Notes: generated from the sequence alone by a model not told the origin. Positions 53,892 to 63,515 are shown, numbered from the stretch's first letter. The stretch: 64,000 nucleotides of DNA from Alteromonadaceae bacterium (GCA_014872785.1 WKFJ01000064.1:1-64000); one strand, 5' to 3'. A program made the numbers and translations.

Positions 53892-55067
53892 TTACCAATC
53901 AGCTAACGGACTGACATCGGCATCGTAATCTACCGCGTCAAAATCGAACCCAAATAGTTTTAAAAATTCGGAATGGTAACCGGCGTAGTCGCTGATCTCG
54001 TGGAAGTTTTCTTGAGTGACCTGATCCCATAACGCTTTGATTTTCGCCTGAGTGGCATCGTTGGTCTCTTTACCGTCCATGCGCAAGCGATTTTGCGCGT
54101 CGGTTTCAGGGCTTGCTTGCAGCAATAAATCAAACAATCCGTGGATTTGTTCAATACAGCCTTCGTGAGTGCCCTCTTCCTTCATTACTTTGTAAATCAA
54201 AGAAATATACAAAGGCATAACGGGAATAGCAGATGACGCTTGGGTAACAAGCGCCTTGAGCGAAGATACGTAGGCTTTACAGTTTACATTCTGATGCTTC
54301 GCAATAATGCTTGCTGCGGCCCTGTCCAAATCTTCCTTGGCTTTACCAATGGTAGCGTGACCGTAAATTGGCCACGTTAGCTCTTTACCAATGTATGTAT
54401 ACGCTGTTGTGGTGCAGTTTTCAGCTAATACGTCCGCTTCTGCAAGTGCGTCTAGCCACAACTCCCAGTCTTCCCCACCCATCACTTTAACGGTATTGAA
54501 GATTTCGTCTTCGTTGGCAGGCTCAAGCGTGACATCGTGAATGAGATCTTTGTCTGTGTCATAAGTCTTAGTAGTGTAGGTATCACCCACAGGCTTGAGA
54601 GTCGACTTGTATACATCACCTGTTTCAGGATCAGTTCGACGTGGCGCCGCTAAGCTATATATAACTAAATCAATTTTACCCAAGTCTTGCTTAATAGCTT
54701 CAATGACGTCGGTCTTTAACTCTTTAGAGAAAGCATCACCGTTGATGGTCTTTGCATACAGGTCCGCACTACTCGCTTCGCTGTGAAAGGCAGCCGTGTT
54801 GTACCAACCTGCGGTGCCCGTCTTACGTTCAGTTGGTGCTTTTTCAAAACATACCCCCAGAGTGTTGGCGCCATAGCCAAATGCCGAGACTATGCGAGAT
54901 GCCAAACCATATCCGGTTGAACAACCTAATACCAAGACGTTTTTGGGACCGTCAGTATGGGCACCTTGCGCTTTTACATACGCAATCTGCTCCGACACAT
55001 TCTGTGCACATCCAGCAGGATGAGCATTGGTACAAATAAAACCTCTAATTTTAGGTTTGATAATCAT
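53892..55067 (-). CDS. fabV: FabV-type trans-2-enoyl-ACP/CoA reductase (NADH)
   Basis: 391 residues. It reduces trans-2-enoyl thioesters in the last step of fatty-acid elongation. The start MIIKPKIRGFICTNAHPAGC is the family signature. The dinucleotide loop is LGCSTGYGLASRI (about 48-60), and the catalytic Y-x8-K pair is Y235 and K244 (YGHATIGKAK). FabV enzymes are insensitive to triclosan. The length is normal. It is monocistronic here, with the TRAP transporter genes upstream on the same strand. Confidence 0.96.
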   Translation of the reverse strand: MIIKPKIRGFICTNAHPAGCAQNVSEQIAYVKAQGAHTDGPKNVLVLGCSTGYGLASRIVSAFGYGANTLGVCFEKAPTERKTGTAGWYNTAAFHSEASSADLYAKTINGDAFSKELKTDVIEAIKQDLGKIDLVIYSLAAPRRTDPETGDVYKSTLKPVGDTYTTKTYDTDKDLIHDVTLEPANEDEIFNTVKVMGGEDWELWLDALAEADVLAENCTTTAYTYIGKELTWPIYGHATIGKAKEDLDRAAASIIAKHQNVNCKAYVSSLKALVTQASSAIPVMPLYISLIYKVMKEEGTHEGCIEQIHGLFDLLLQASPETDAQNRLRMDGKETNDATQAKIKALWDQVTQENFHEISDYAGYHSEFLKLFGFDFDAVDYDADVSPLADW

Positions 55068-55169
55068 AAAGAGTGATTCCTTAAAAAAATTTGCGCTATT
55101 GTAATCCCTTGGGACGTAACAACAGATCTGAACAGATGAAGGCGATTAGTGCCTTCATCTTTAAGGGGG

Positions 55170-56276
55170 CTACTGCTGTCTACTTCTGTATAGCTGTGCT
55201 TCGGTGATTTCGTGGAAACTGGCGATGTTTTCCTGGAAGCTTTTATATTCTTGGTAGATTTTTGCAAACATAGCGTCTTTTTCAGCTTGTTCCTTTAACA
55301 CTTCTTCGTTAGCGCTTCGAAGTGCAGCAATAACGTCGTCGGGCAACTGACGCAGCTGCACACCGTGTTCATTTAAAAGCTTCTGCATCGCAGCATTATT
55401 GCGAGCGGTGTATTCGTCTAACATGTCCTGATTCACTGCTCTTGCAGCGACTTCTACAATCTTTTGTAAATCTGATGGGAGTTCGTTGAACGCTGTCTCA
55501 TTGGCAATAAATTCCAAAGTCGTCCCAGTCTCATGCCAACCAAACGCATAGTAATATTCGGCCGCCTTGTGTAAACCAAAGGCCAAGTCATTGTAAGGCC
55601 CCACCCACTCGGTGGCATCTATTGCACCGGTTTGTAAAGACGTAAATAACTCGCCACCTGTGAGTGACACTGGCACGCCTCCCAGCTTCTTAAGCACTTC
55701 GGCGCCCAATCCTGGAATACGCATTTTTAGACCTTTGAGGTCTTCAACACTGTTAATTTCTTTCTTGAACCAACCCGCCATTTGCGTACCCGTATTACCG
55801 CCGGCAAATGGGATCAAACCAAAGGGTTGATACAGCTCACGCCATAACTCTAGGCCGCCACCATAATGCAGCCAACCGTTCATTTCTTGTGCATTCATAC
55901 CAAAGGGAACACCAGTAAATATTTGCGCAGCCGCTGCTTTTCCTTTCCAGTAATACGGCCCTGAGTGTCCCATTTGTACAGTGCCTTGAGACACTGCATC
56001 GAAAACCTCAAATCCTGGAACGATTTCACCTGCTCCATGCACTTTGATAGTCAAGCGACCACCAGACATTTCGTTAACCATCTCCGCGAAGGTTTCCGGT
56101 CCTTTGCCTAGTCCAGGAAAGTTTTTCGGCCAACTGGTCACTAACTTCCATTCGAAGGTTTGTTGAACGGCAGGTTGAGTCGCATCGTTCTTAGCGGTGT
56201 CATTTGACTCCCCAGAACAGGCGATAAGAAGAACACTGCTCACAGCAGCGGTAAAAAGTGCTTTAAACTTAAACAT
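55170..56276 (-). CDS. TRAP transporter solute receptor (DctP family), lipoprotein
   Basis: 368 residues. The signal ends in LLIACSG, a lipobox, so it is probably lipid-anchored. The DctP fold is clear: FEWKLVTSWPKNFPGLGKGPETFAEMV, GRLTIKVHGAGEIVPGFEVFDAVSQGTVQMGHSG, GGNTGTQMAGWFKKEINSVEDLKGLKMRIPGLG and GAIDATEWVGPYND. This resembles the TakP (2-oxo acid) subgroup, whose solute contact includes the arginine of KMRIPG. The third gene of the TRAP operon, 40 bases after dctM. Confidence 0.92.
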   Translation of the reverse strand: MFKFKALFTAAVSSVLLIACSGESNDTAKNDATQPAVQQTFEWKLVTSWPKNFPGLGKGPETFAEMVNEMSGGRLTIKVHGAGEIVPGFEVFDAVSQGTVQMGHSGPYYWKGKAAAAQIFTGVPFGMNAQEMNGWLHYGGGLELWRELYQPFGLIPFAGGNTGTQMAGWFKKEINSVEDLKGLKMRIPGLGAEVLKKLGGVPVSLTGGELFTSLQTGAIDATEWVGPYNDLAFGLHKAAEYYYAFGWHETGTTLEFIANETAFNELPSDLQKIVEVAARAVNQDMLDEYTARNNAAMQKLLNEHGVQLRQLPDDVIAALRSANEEVLKEQAEKDAMFAKIYQEYKSFQENIASFHEITEAQLYRSRQQ

Positions 56277-56316
56277 GTCTTTCGTATCCCATATAAAAAC
56301 GAGAAAGTTATATTTA

Positions 56317-57669
56317 TTAACCGTATACCAAGGTGGGTAACCAAGTCACCACCTCTGGCCAAATCGCCATCACCACTAAAAGTCCGAGCTGAATCAATAT
56401 AAATGGGGCTACCCCTTTGTATATTTCAGTGGTTTTAATTGTTTCAGCAGCCACACCTCGCAGGTAAAAAAGCGCGAAACCGAATGGTGGGGTTAAAAAC
56501 GATGTTTGCAGGTTGACTGCTATCATAATGCCTAGCCAAATAGGATCGACGCCCATTGTCAGCAACACGGGCGCGACCAAAGGTACTACGACAAATGTGA
56601 TCTCGATAAAATCGAGGATAAATCCGAGAATGAAAATAATGACCATGACTATCAGCATGGCAGTAAACACACCACCGGGGAGCTGTTCAAACAAACTGTG
56701 AATCATCTCCTCACCACCAAAACCTCGGAAAATGAGAGAGAAAATAGACGCACCAATTAAGATAAGAAATATCATTGAGGTGACTTTGGTAGAGTCAAGT
56801 GCAGCGGCTTTCAGTTTGTCCCAGTCTAGCTTTTGGCGCGCAAACGCAAGTAGAATAGCGCCCGTTGCACCAACGCCAGCCGCCTCTGTTGGAGTGGCAA
56901 AGCCCGCTAAAATCGAACCTAGCACCATAATAATAAGCATTAGAGGCGGAAACAATGCACCGAATACATTTACCTTCTCTTCGGTTTCATCAATCTCGTT
57001 ACTGAGATCTGAAGGCGTCGCAAACAAGACGTAAATGGCATACAAAACAACCAAGATAAGTCCCGGAACAATGGCGCCAACGAACAAGTCTCCAACCGAC
57101 ACGGAATCTGGCGAGAAAATCCCCATGTTGAGCTGCGCTTGTTGATACGCACCTGATAGAACATCTCCTAATAACACCAAAGCAATAGAAGGCGGAATTA
57201 TTTGACCTAACGTACCGGTTGCACAAATGCTTCCGCAGGCAAGTGACGTGGGATATCCCTTTTTCATCATAGAAGGCAAGGACAACAAGCCCATCGTTAC
57301 AACAGTGGCTCCGACAATACCTGTACTAGCGGCGAGCAACATCCCGACAAAAACCACAGACAAGGCCATACCCGATTTATAACGGACAAACACTTGTGCC
57401 ATCGCCGTCAATAGGTCTTCTGCCACTTTCGATTTTTCCAGAACAATACCCATCAGTACGAACAAAGGCACCGCGAGTAAGGTTTGATTATTCATGATGC
57501 CGAATAGACGACTTGGCAACGCCGATAAATAAGAAGCGTCGAAAGTACCAGTTAAAATTCCGATACCAGCAAATACCAAGGACGTTCCCGCTAAAGAGAA
57601 AGCGACCGGATAGCCTAGCAGCAAGACGCCACAGACGACGAGGAAAAGTAGTAGTGCCATAAATTCCAT
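56317..57669 (-). CDS. dctM: TRAP transporter large permease (DctM)
   Basis: 450 residues, about twelve TM helices. It couples Na+ import to solute uptake. Landmarks are GYPVAFSLAGTSLVFA, LLAVPLFVLMGIVLEKS, GIVGATVVTMGLLSLPSMMKKGYPTSLACGSICATGTLGQIIPPS (in pieces) and the TPTEAAGVGATGA segment. It starts directly after the dctQ stop (adjacent bases), indicating coupled translation. Confidence 0.95.
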   Translation of the reverse strand: MEFMALLLFLVVCGVLLLGYPVAFSLAGTSLVFAGIGILTGTFDASYLSALPSRLFGIMNNQTLLAVPLFVLMGIVLEKSKVAEDLLTAMAQVFVRYKSGMALSVVFVGMLLAASTGIVGATVVTMGLLSLPSMMKKGYPTSLACGSICATGTLGQIIPPSIALVLLGDVLSGAYQQAQLNMGIFSPDSVSVGDLFVGAIVPGLILVVLYAIYVLFATPSDLSNEIDETEEKVNVFGALFPPLMLIIMVLGSILAGFATPTEAAGVGATGAILLAFARQKLDWDKLKAAALDSTKVTSMIFLILIGASIFSLIFRGFGGEEMIHSLFEQLPGGVFTAMLIVMVIIFILGFILDFIEITFVVVPLVAPVLLTMGVDPIWLGIMIAVNLQTSFLTPPFGFALFYLRGVAAETIKTTEIYKGVAPFILIQLGLLVVMAIWPEVVTWLPTLVYG

Positions 57670-58176
57670 TTATTGTTCCTTCCTAAACACGACAACGGCG
57701 TTTTTCAAAATTTCGGAAATCCCTTGTAGAGTCAGCGTTGCTGCAAACAATAGAATGAATGACTTCAATAAAAACAAATAGGGCAAACCACCAGCGGCTT
57801 GAGATGCTTCATTTAATTGCCACGACTTGGCGACGTAGTCCCAGCTTATGAAAAAGATGAATAATGTGACTGGCAACAATAAAAACAGCCCACCAAAAAA
57901 ATCAACAATGGCTTTTCTACGGAGTGAGAACTTTCGATAAAAAACATCAACTCTGACGTGTCCGCCCGCTTTTAAAGTGTGAGCAGCACCCAACATAAAA
58001 ATTGCGGCGTGCAAGTACATAACTGACTCTTGCATTGCAATCCACCCCATATCAAAACCGTACCTCAGTACGACAATGGTGAATGTTAAGGCGGTCATAA
58101 CAATAGTCAGCAGGCTAACAACCTGACAAAGCTTATCGTGGAAAACGTCTATCGCGTGGGTTACCCGAGAGTGCAA
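57670..58176 (-). CDS. dctQ: TRAP transporter small permease (DctQ)
   Basis: 168 residues, four TM helices. HMAxF-like small subunit that stabilises DctM. The TM2 WIAMQESVMYLHAAIFMLGAAHTLKAGGHVRVDVFY stretch (in parts) is characteristic. It is the first gene of the operon dctQ-dctM-dctP. Confidence 0.93.
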   Translation of the reverse strand: MHSRVTHAIDVFHDKLCQVVSLLTIVMTALTFTIVVLRYGFDMGWIAMQESVMYLHAAIFMLGAAHTLKAGGHVRVDVFYRKFSLRRKAIVDFFGGLFLLLPVTLFIFFISWDYVAKSWQLNEASQAAGGLPYLFLLKSFILLFAATLTLQGISEILKNAVVVFRKEQ

Positions 58177-58280
58177 AATTGTCGCCTTTTGTTGTTATTC
58201 TAGTCGCGAATTTTTGCAGAAAATGATTGATTTGAAAATGAAATTTATAAATGAAATGTCAATGGCGCTAAAAATATAAA

Positions 58281-58304
58281 GAAAAGTGCCTCAGGACACT
58301 TTTC
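58281..58304 (-). terminator. Hairpin terminator overlapping the bolA stop
   Basis: Arms 58281-58288 and 58297-58304 are exact complements, extended inside by CC and GG around TCA with a bulge. On the minus strand CTTTATATTTTT follows. It covers the last codons of bolA. Confidence 0.7.
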
Positions 58305-58614
58305 TTCCACTACCGCCTAAACACGCCGGTGAATCGGGCGCGTCACCATAAAGACTTTCCCATTCCTGTCCTGTGTAGGTATGTAAAGCCATCGCGTGAA
58401 TATGATTTTCAATTTCTTCTTTAAGCACACTATTAACGGCGCGATGCCTGCTCAACAGGCGCTTGCCTTTGAACTGTGGCGAGACGAGCACTACTTTAAA
58501 GTGAGTCTCTGAGCCAATTGGCACATTGTGCTGCGAACTTTCATTGATTACCTCAAGAAATGCCGGATCGAAATGCTCGGTTAACTTCTCTTCTATGCTG
58601 TTCTGAATATTCAT
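58291..58614 (-). CDS. bolA: BolA family transcriptional regulator/Fe-S trafficking protein
   Basis: 107 residues from the ATG at 58614 (MNIQNSIEEKL); an ATG five codons earlier is possible. The BolA signature is HFKVVLVSPQFKGKRLLSRHRAVNSVLKEE and HIHAMALHTYTGQEWE, as in E. coli BolA rather than the shorter IbaG. It binds monothiol glutaredoxin and affects cell shape and stress responses. The C-terminal GDAPDSPACLGG contains one cysteine. Confidence 0.93.
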   Translation of the reverse strand: MNIQNSIEEKLTEHFDPAFLEVINESSQHNVPIGSETHFKVVLVSPQFKGKRLLSRHRAVNSVLKEEIENHIHAMALHTYTGQEWESLYGDAPDSPACLGGSGRKVS

Positions 58615-58809
58615 TTTAAGCTGCCTCATTTAAAACTAAGTTGGGTATCACTTAGTCACCGTTATACGAATAAAGTATCGCATCTCGTTCTTATAAATTT
58701 AGCCCCTAAACAAGTTTTTAAACACTGAAATAAGCAGAAAAACGCCTTGATTTTTGTTAACTGATTGAGCCTCAGACATATTTTCTTTTGAAGGTTTTGT
58801 AGTGATTTC

Positions 58810-59457
58810 TTATAACCCGCGGTCAGTTATTTTAATCTGGCGAAAGGTTAAATTTATTCGTGGTGAAGTGATTTTTTTGCTTCTAGCAATTCCGTGATTC
58901 CAGTGTTTTTGGGTATTCCCTTTCATAACTAAAAGGCTGCCATGCGAGAGCGGTAAACGGTATTTAGCACCCGTCACTTTATGCTTAAAATCGAAGTTCC
59001 TCTGTACACCAAGGCTTACCGACGCGATAACAGGCTGTTCGCCGAGTTCTTTCTCATCATCACTATGCATTCCCATTGCGTCCTGTCCATCTCTATACAA
59101 ATTCGCCAAAACGCTATTAAAGCCTATATTGCAATGAGCTTCGCATTGGGTTTTCAGCCAAAGTAAGGCCTCAGTCCAGGGCAAAGGTATCATCTCCAAT
59201 CCTGAGTAGGTGTAGCTCGCGTCTAAATCCCCGTACCAGGCTTGTAAGCGAGGACTTTTATGGGTTTTACCGTAAATAGTGATACTTTCTTGTTTCCAGT
59301 CCAAAGTGGCTTGCAATTTGTCAAATAAGCGACTTGCAATTTGTTCTGGCAAAAAGTCAGCATGATAGGCGATATCCAAATCGGATAGCCCCAATGTACC
59401 TGTCACCGGCTCCGCATCCGTCGAAAATGAATGACGAAATAAATCACTTTGTTGCAT
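58810..59457 (-). CDS. alkB: AlkB-type DNA/RNA demethylase (2-oxoglutarate oxygenase)
   Basis: 215 residues. It repairs N-alkylated bases by oxidation. The iron triad is H131, D133 (MHSDDE) and H188 (HWNHGI). The 2-oxoglutarate arginine is R200 in SPRINLTFR. The substrate lid includes HKSPRLQAWYGD. The sequence is closer to ALKBH2/3-like alkB proteins than to E. coli AlkB by its short N-terminus and PLPWTEALLWL segment. It is divergent from rlmG, with 43 bases between start codons. Confidence 0.92.
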   Translation of the reverse strand: MQQSDLFRHSFSTDAEPVTGTLGLSDLDIAYHADFLPEQIASRLFDKLQATLDWKQESITIYGKTHKSPRLQAWYGDLDASYTYSGLEMIPLPWTEALLWLKTQCEAHCNIGFNSVLANLYRDGQDAMGMHSDDEKELGEQPVIASVSLGVQRNFDFKHKVTGAKYRLPLSHGSLLVMKGNTQKHWNHGIARSKKITSPRINLTFRQIKITDRGL

Positions 59458-59500
59458 ATAATGGCGCTAATCCACTCAAAAACGACTGTTTAATTACTGC

Positions 59501-60643
59501 ATGAAAACCAAATTCGAAGTGGCCAATACTCGGCTTGAACTTCTGCGTTACCCGCCCAAACAGCAACACGAAAGCTTACAAGCTTGGGACGCGGCGGACG
59601 AATATATTATCGAATATTTACAGGCTGAAGAAAACGATTTAAACAGACCGCTCAGCGAATGTAATATTTTACTGTTAAACGACAACTTCGGCGCATTGGC
59701 CTGCGCCTTGTCGTCTTTTAAGGCGAGCTCTTATAGCGATTCGAAGGTTGCTGCAAAAGGGCTGTTACACAATTGGCAAGCAAACTTTGCAAACACGCCT
59801 CTTCCTCAAATAATGCACTCTTTACAGGATGTTACTAGCGCTTATGATTTAGCCATCATGAAGCTGCCTAAATCAAACGACTTTCTGGTGGAACTATTAA
59901 TACATCTGCGCGGTATCATGCCAAGCGGCACCTTGTTGATTAGTGCAGGAAAAGCTAACCAAATAAGTAAAAATACACTTAGTTTATTCGAAAAGCATTT
60001 GGGTGAAACTAAGACATCTCTCGCCAAAAAGAAGTCTCGCCTGATCTTCACGCGCGTGGACAAAACTTTATCGTCCCAATCTAAGTTTCCAAAAACCTGG
60101 GCGGTTGAGGACTCAGGAATTCACATGGTGAATCATGCCAACACCTTTGCCAATTCGCAGTTAGATATTGGGGCAAGATTAATGTTGCAACACCTACCCG
60201 ATATAACCAATAGAAACGTTGTCGATTTGGGGTGCGGGAACGGTGTTTTGGGCGCCCATCTACTCAGTGGCAATCCACGTAACCTGCATTTTGTCGATGA
60301 GTCTTACATGGCATTGCAATCAGCAAAAGCGACAGTAGCGAGTCTTAGCCAAGTTCATGCAGAGGTGTTTTACCACCACAGCAATTGTTTGGAAGATGCG
60401 GATCTTCCTAACATTAGCCACATTGTCTGTAATCCGCCTTTTCATCAGCAAAACACCATAACCGACCACATAGCCTGGCAAATGTTTGCAGATTCCTATC
60501 ATTGTCTTGAAAAGGGTGGTGAATTGCGTGTGGTAGGTAACAGACACCTTGATTACCACCACAAAATGAAACGTCTTTTTGGCGGCTTTAAGATAGTAGC
60601 AAGCAATAAAAAATTCGTTGTCATATCCAGTAGCAAACGTTAA
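59501..60643 (+). CDS. rlmG: 23S rRNA (guanine(1835)-N2)-methyltransferase RlmG
   Basis: 380 residues. A degenerate N-terminal methyltransferase-like domain (1-200) is followed by the active C-terminal one with DLGCGNGVLGAHLL (about 245-258) and VCNPPFHQ (about 310). This duplicated layout is RlmG/RsmC-like; length and the N-terminal LLRYPPKQQHESLQAWDAADEY favour RlmG. A TATAAT at 59457-59462 is a plausible -10 box, giving a leader of about 30 nt. It overlaps the alkB start codon. Confidence 0.9.
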   Translation: MKTKFEVANTRLELLRYPPKQQHESLQAWDAADEYIIEYLQAEENDLNRPLSECNILLLNDNFGALACALSSFKASSYSDSKVAAKGLLHNWQANFANTPLPQIMHSLQDVTSAYDLAIMKLPKSNDFLVELLIHLRGIMPSGTLLISAGKANQISKNTLSLFEKHLGETKTSLAKKKSRLIFTRVDKTLSSQSKFPKTWAVEDSGIHMVNHANTFANSQLDIGARLMLQHLPDITNRNVVDLGCGNGVLGAHLLSGNPRNLHFVDESYMALQSAKATVASLSQVHAEVFYHHSNCLEDADLPNISHIVCNPPFHQQNTITDHIAWQMFADSYHCLEKGGELRVVGNRHLDYHHKMKRLFGGFKIVASNKKFVVISSSKR

Positions 60644-60685
60644 CGTGACTGCGATAATTAATTTCAACAGTTAATAAGGATTTTC

Positions 60686-61285
60686 ATGAGATTTGCATTA
60701 TTGCTATGTGTTTTGTTGTCTTTTCAGTTTCCTGCGTTTGCGGTAAAAGACGGCTCAGAGATACAAGCAGATGAGTTGTATCCTCGCGTAAAACTGGAAA
60801 CGTCAATGGGAGACATTGAAGTTGAGTTAGACCGAAAACGCGCCCCGATCACCGTTAACAACTTTCTACGTTATGTAAACAGGGGCAGTTACGACAACAC
60901 TATTTTTCATCGAATAGTGCCCAATTTTGTTGTGCAAGGTGGCGGTTACGATGCGGAATTCAACGCTCAACCAGCCTTCCCTCCCATTTTCAACGAGTCT
61001 GGTAACGGACTGAAGAACGATTTATACACTATCGCAATGGCCAGGCAAGATTCCCCACACAGTGCCAATAGACAGTTTTTCTTTAACGCCAAAGACAATG
61101 ATTCACTGAACCCAGGTAGGCGCTGGGGTTACACTGTTTTTGGACAAGTATTAAGTGGCGCTGAGGTTGTTGATGCCATGGCAACAGTAGAAACCGAATA
61201 CAATATGAAAGTCGGTTGGCAAAATGTGCCTGTTGAGCCGGTAATGCTTATCAAGGCCACTATTTTACCTCCTCCGAGTTTGTAA
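60686..61285 (+). CDS. Periplasmic peptidyl-prolyl cis-trans isomerase (cyclophilin)
   Basis: 199 residues. The signal peptide is MRFALLLCVLLSFQFPAFA. The cyclophilin domain shows KLETSMGDIEVELDRKRAPITVNNFLRYV, the catalytic FHRIVPNFVVQGGG with arginine, AMARQDSPHSANRQFFFN and the YTVFGQVLSGAEVVDAM end. It speeds proline isomerisation of exported proteins, PpiA-like. It is 42 bases after rlmG and followed by a terminator. Confidence 0.94.
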   Translation: MRFALLLCVLLSFQFPAFAVKDGSEIQADELYPRVKLETSMGDIEVELDRKRAPITVNNFLRYVNRGSYDNTIFHRIVPNFVVQGGGYDAEFNAQPAFPPIFNESGNGLKNDLYTIAMARQDSPHSANRQFFFNAKDNDSLNPGRRWGYTVFGQVLSGAEVVDAMATVETEYNMKVGWQNVPVEPVMLIKATILPPPSL

Positions 61286-61315
61286 CAGAACGAATAAAAC
61301 AGAGTAATATGCAAA

Positions 61316-61343
61316 AGAAAAGGGAGCTGATGCCCCCTTTTCT
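61316..61343 (+). terminator. Terminator after the cyclophilin gene
   Basis: Arms 61316-61324 and 61335-61343 are exact complements with a ten-base loop; the tail is only moderately T-rich (ATTTCCTT). Confidence 0.7.
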
Positions 61344-61386
61344 ATTTCCTTCATTCACCTTAGTGAGCGTAACCCGAATGCGAGTT

Positions 61387-63141
61387 TTATATCTTGTAAA
61401 ACGTTGCTTGGGCGTAATCATTTGCATCACCGGTATTGTTTAGGTTGTATACACCTGCTTTGAAATACATGTACTGACCACCGACATCGTAACCACTATT
61501 AGTCATGTCTGCAGTTTCCACAATATCGGGCTTGCCTTGCCTCATAATAGTTACAGTCAGTGTATTACCGCTTACCTGAATTCGATAGCTAAAGCGCTCA
61601 TTTAACTCAATACCATCGGCTGGATTAGCGGCGCTGCTAGAGCGACTGCCTATCATTTCATAATACTGATCACTGCCGCCATTGGGTTCGTGAGCAAAAT
61701 AAATGGCACCTCTGCTATTACCTGGGAGCTTGCGGTAGTAGATACGTACCGGCTCGTCGTCATTGGCGTGGATTTGTCCTATGATAACCCGTCCCACCTG
61801 GCTGCTTGATCCCGTTGTTGTGACGTGATTAACAGCCAAAGTCGCCTCTAACACGCCGTCTATCCCACCCGCGACATTCTTATCTCCAGAAGGTGCACTC
61901 GAAAACACCCAGTTATTACCATTAACGCCTTTGGTGGCATAAGAAGTATCGCCACGGCGCAACATCTCGCGTAATTCCGAACGCGTGTATGACGTGTTGG
62001 TAGAGGTCTTGGAGCCTTCAACGAGTGACCTAAATACAAGCCCGCCGTCTGCACCGGTATAAAAATACGGGTTGAGTTCGTACCCGCTAGACAAGCCCAA
62101 TTCTTTAGTCGTGTCTGCTTTTCCGTCATTGTTGTCATCAATCGGCACGCTCAAAGTCCAATCGACCAATTCAAAATTTCCCGATGGTGGTAGTGTAGGA
62201 TCCAGTGTTTCGTTGTCGCCGTTGTCAATAGGTACATCACCAGTGCCTTCGGCACATCCGAAAATTTGAGTTTCTAGGATGCTATTCCAGTCACTTGAAG
62301 AATTACCCTGCCCAACGATTCGCACATAGCGAGCGCTAGATTCCAAAAGCGGATAGTTTTGCATTGCCAAGCTTGTTCCACTAGATTGTCCTGCGCTCAA
62401 TACTGGTGACCAGCTACTGCTATCTGTTGATGTTTCTACCTCGAAAAAGGCCGTTCTCTGATCCCCCTTATGCCACGCGATTGAAATATCTTTTACAAGG
62501 GAACTTGTGCCAAGGTCATAAGTTATGGTTTTGCCGATACCGAAAGACGACCATCGAGACGTTGCTGTTAGATTGTTATCGATAGTGCTTTCGGGACCAT
62601 TACCATCGTTAGTTCCATCATCTACAGCAGAAACAATAGGCATAGATAAATTACTTAAACAGGAAATTGGTTGACCATTATCAGGCGTTTCTTCACTTGA
62701 CAATTTAATGAGCTGAAAGTCATCAAAACGCCCTTCACCACTGAAATATTCACCATAAATAGTGATGGAAGTTGCATCACCAGACGCGAATTCAAGACTC
62801 ACTTGTGTCCAATTACTATTGCCAGCACTTTGGCTCATGTTCGTTGTTGCACTTGTAACGCCAATTCGTCCTTTACCTCGCACGAAAGCCGACAAACGAT
62901 AATTGGCGTTGGCATCAATTGAGACATTCTGTTCAAAGCGCCCATTTGCTCCTGTGATTTTCGCGGAGCGATTGCCATCGTACGAAAGTGATGAAATTGA
63001 GGATGGATCCGTATCAGACCAGCCCTCCCAGTTGTTTTCAAAGCTCGGATTGGTGAGTGAAACTGCTTGTGCAGAAGCGTTGCACATCGCCACTACTAGT
63101 GCCATTGTCAGCATGTAGACACGTTGGGTGTTAAGTATCAT
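61387..63141 (-). CDS. Secreted modular PL7 alginate lyase with two carbohydrate-binding-like domains
   Basis: 584 residues. A signal peptide (about 1-25) is followed by a CBM4/9-16-like beta-sandwich (about 27-147; NPSFENNWEGW). A second discoidin/CBM32-like domain follows (about 165-296), with ESTIDNN and RYVRIVGQG. A linker leads to the catalytic PL7 domain (about 323-584). The three PL7 signatures are present: RSELREM (387-393), QIH (456-458) and YFKAGVYN (559-566). It cleaves alginate by beta-elimination; the Arg, Gln, His and Tyr in those motifs are the catalytic set. Brown-algal alginate use fits a marine host. Confidence 0.94.
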   Translation of the reverse strand: MILNTQRVYMLTMALVVAMCNASAQAVSLTNPSFENNWEGWSDTDPSSISSLSYDGNRSAKITGANGRFEQNVSIDANANYRLSAFVRGKGRIGVTSATTNMSQSAGNSNWTQVSLEFASGDATSITIYGEYFSGEGRFDDFQLIKLSSEETPDNGQPISCLSNLSMPIVSAVDDGTNDGNGPESTIDNNLTATSRWSSFGIGKTITYDLGTSSLVKDISIAWHKGDQRTAFFEVETSTDSSSWSPVLSAGQSSGTSLAMQNYPLLESSARYVRIVGQGNSSSDWNSILETQIFGCAEGTGDVPIDNGDNETLDPTLPPSGNFELVDWTLSVPIDDNNDGKADTTKELGLSSGYELNPYFYTGADGGLVFRSLVEGSKTSTNTSYTRSELREMLRRGDTSYATKGVNGNNWVFSSAPSGDKNVAGGIDGVLEATLAVNHVTTTGSSSQVGRVIIGQIHANDDEPVRIYYRKLPGNSRGAIYFAHEPNGGSDQYYEMIGSRSSSAANPADGIELNERFSYRIQVSGNTLTVTIMRQGKPDIVETADMTNSGYDVGGQYMYFKAGVYNLNNTGDANDYAQATFYKI

Positions 63142-63461
63142 AATTTTATTAACTCAAATAGAAATTAAAATAGGTGGTGACAACGCACAGTGAACAGAAG
63201 TTACACATGTAGTTAGCCACAACAACCAACTCCCCAAACCCATACCGCTGCATAAACATGAATTAAAGAAGTGGCACCAGATACTGAAAGCAATTGCCGG
63301 CACAGCTATTCAGACGGGATAATTTACACACCAAAAACAAACATTATGTAAACCATTTTTCAACATTTGATTAACCAATAACGCCCTGCAATGGTAAACC
63401 AATTCATTTAAAGGTGTACTTTAAAGCTCTGCAAAAGTTAGTCGAGGCCGGGAAAATCAAA
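63142..63461. other. Intergenic region upstream of the alginate lyase
   Basis: About 320 bases with no gene. It presumably carries the lyase promoter on the minus strand; I see no clear operator. A terminator follows at 63462. Confidence 0.4.
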
Positions 63462-63485
63462 AAAGCCAGTCACGTGACTGGCTTT
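63462..63485. terminator. Bidirectional terminator after djlA
   Basis: A perfect 24-bp palindrome with A- and T-rich flanks on both sides; on the minus strand it is followed by six T and ends djlA. Confidence 0.9.
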
Positions 63486-63515
63486 AAAAAATGCTATTAA
63501 TGGGGTGGGCTGTAC

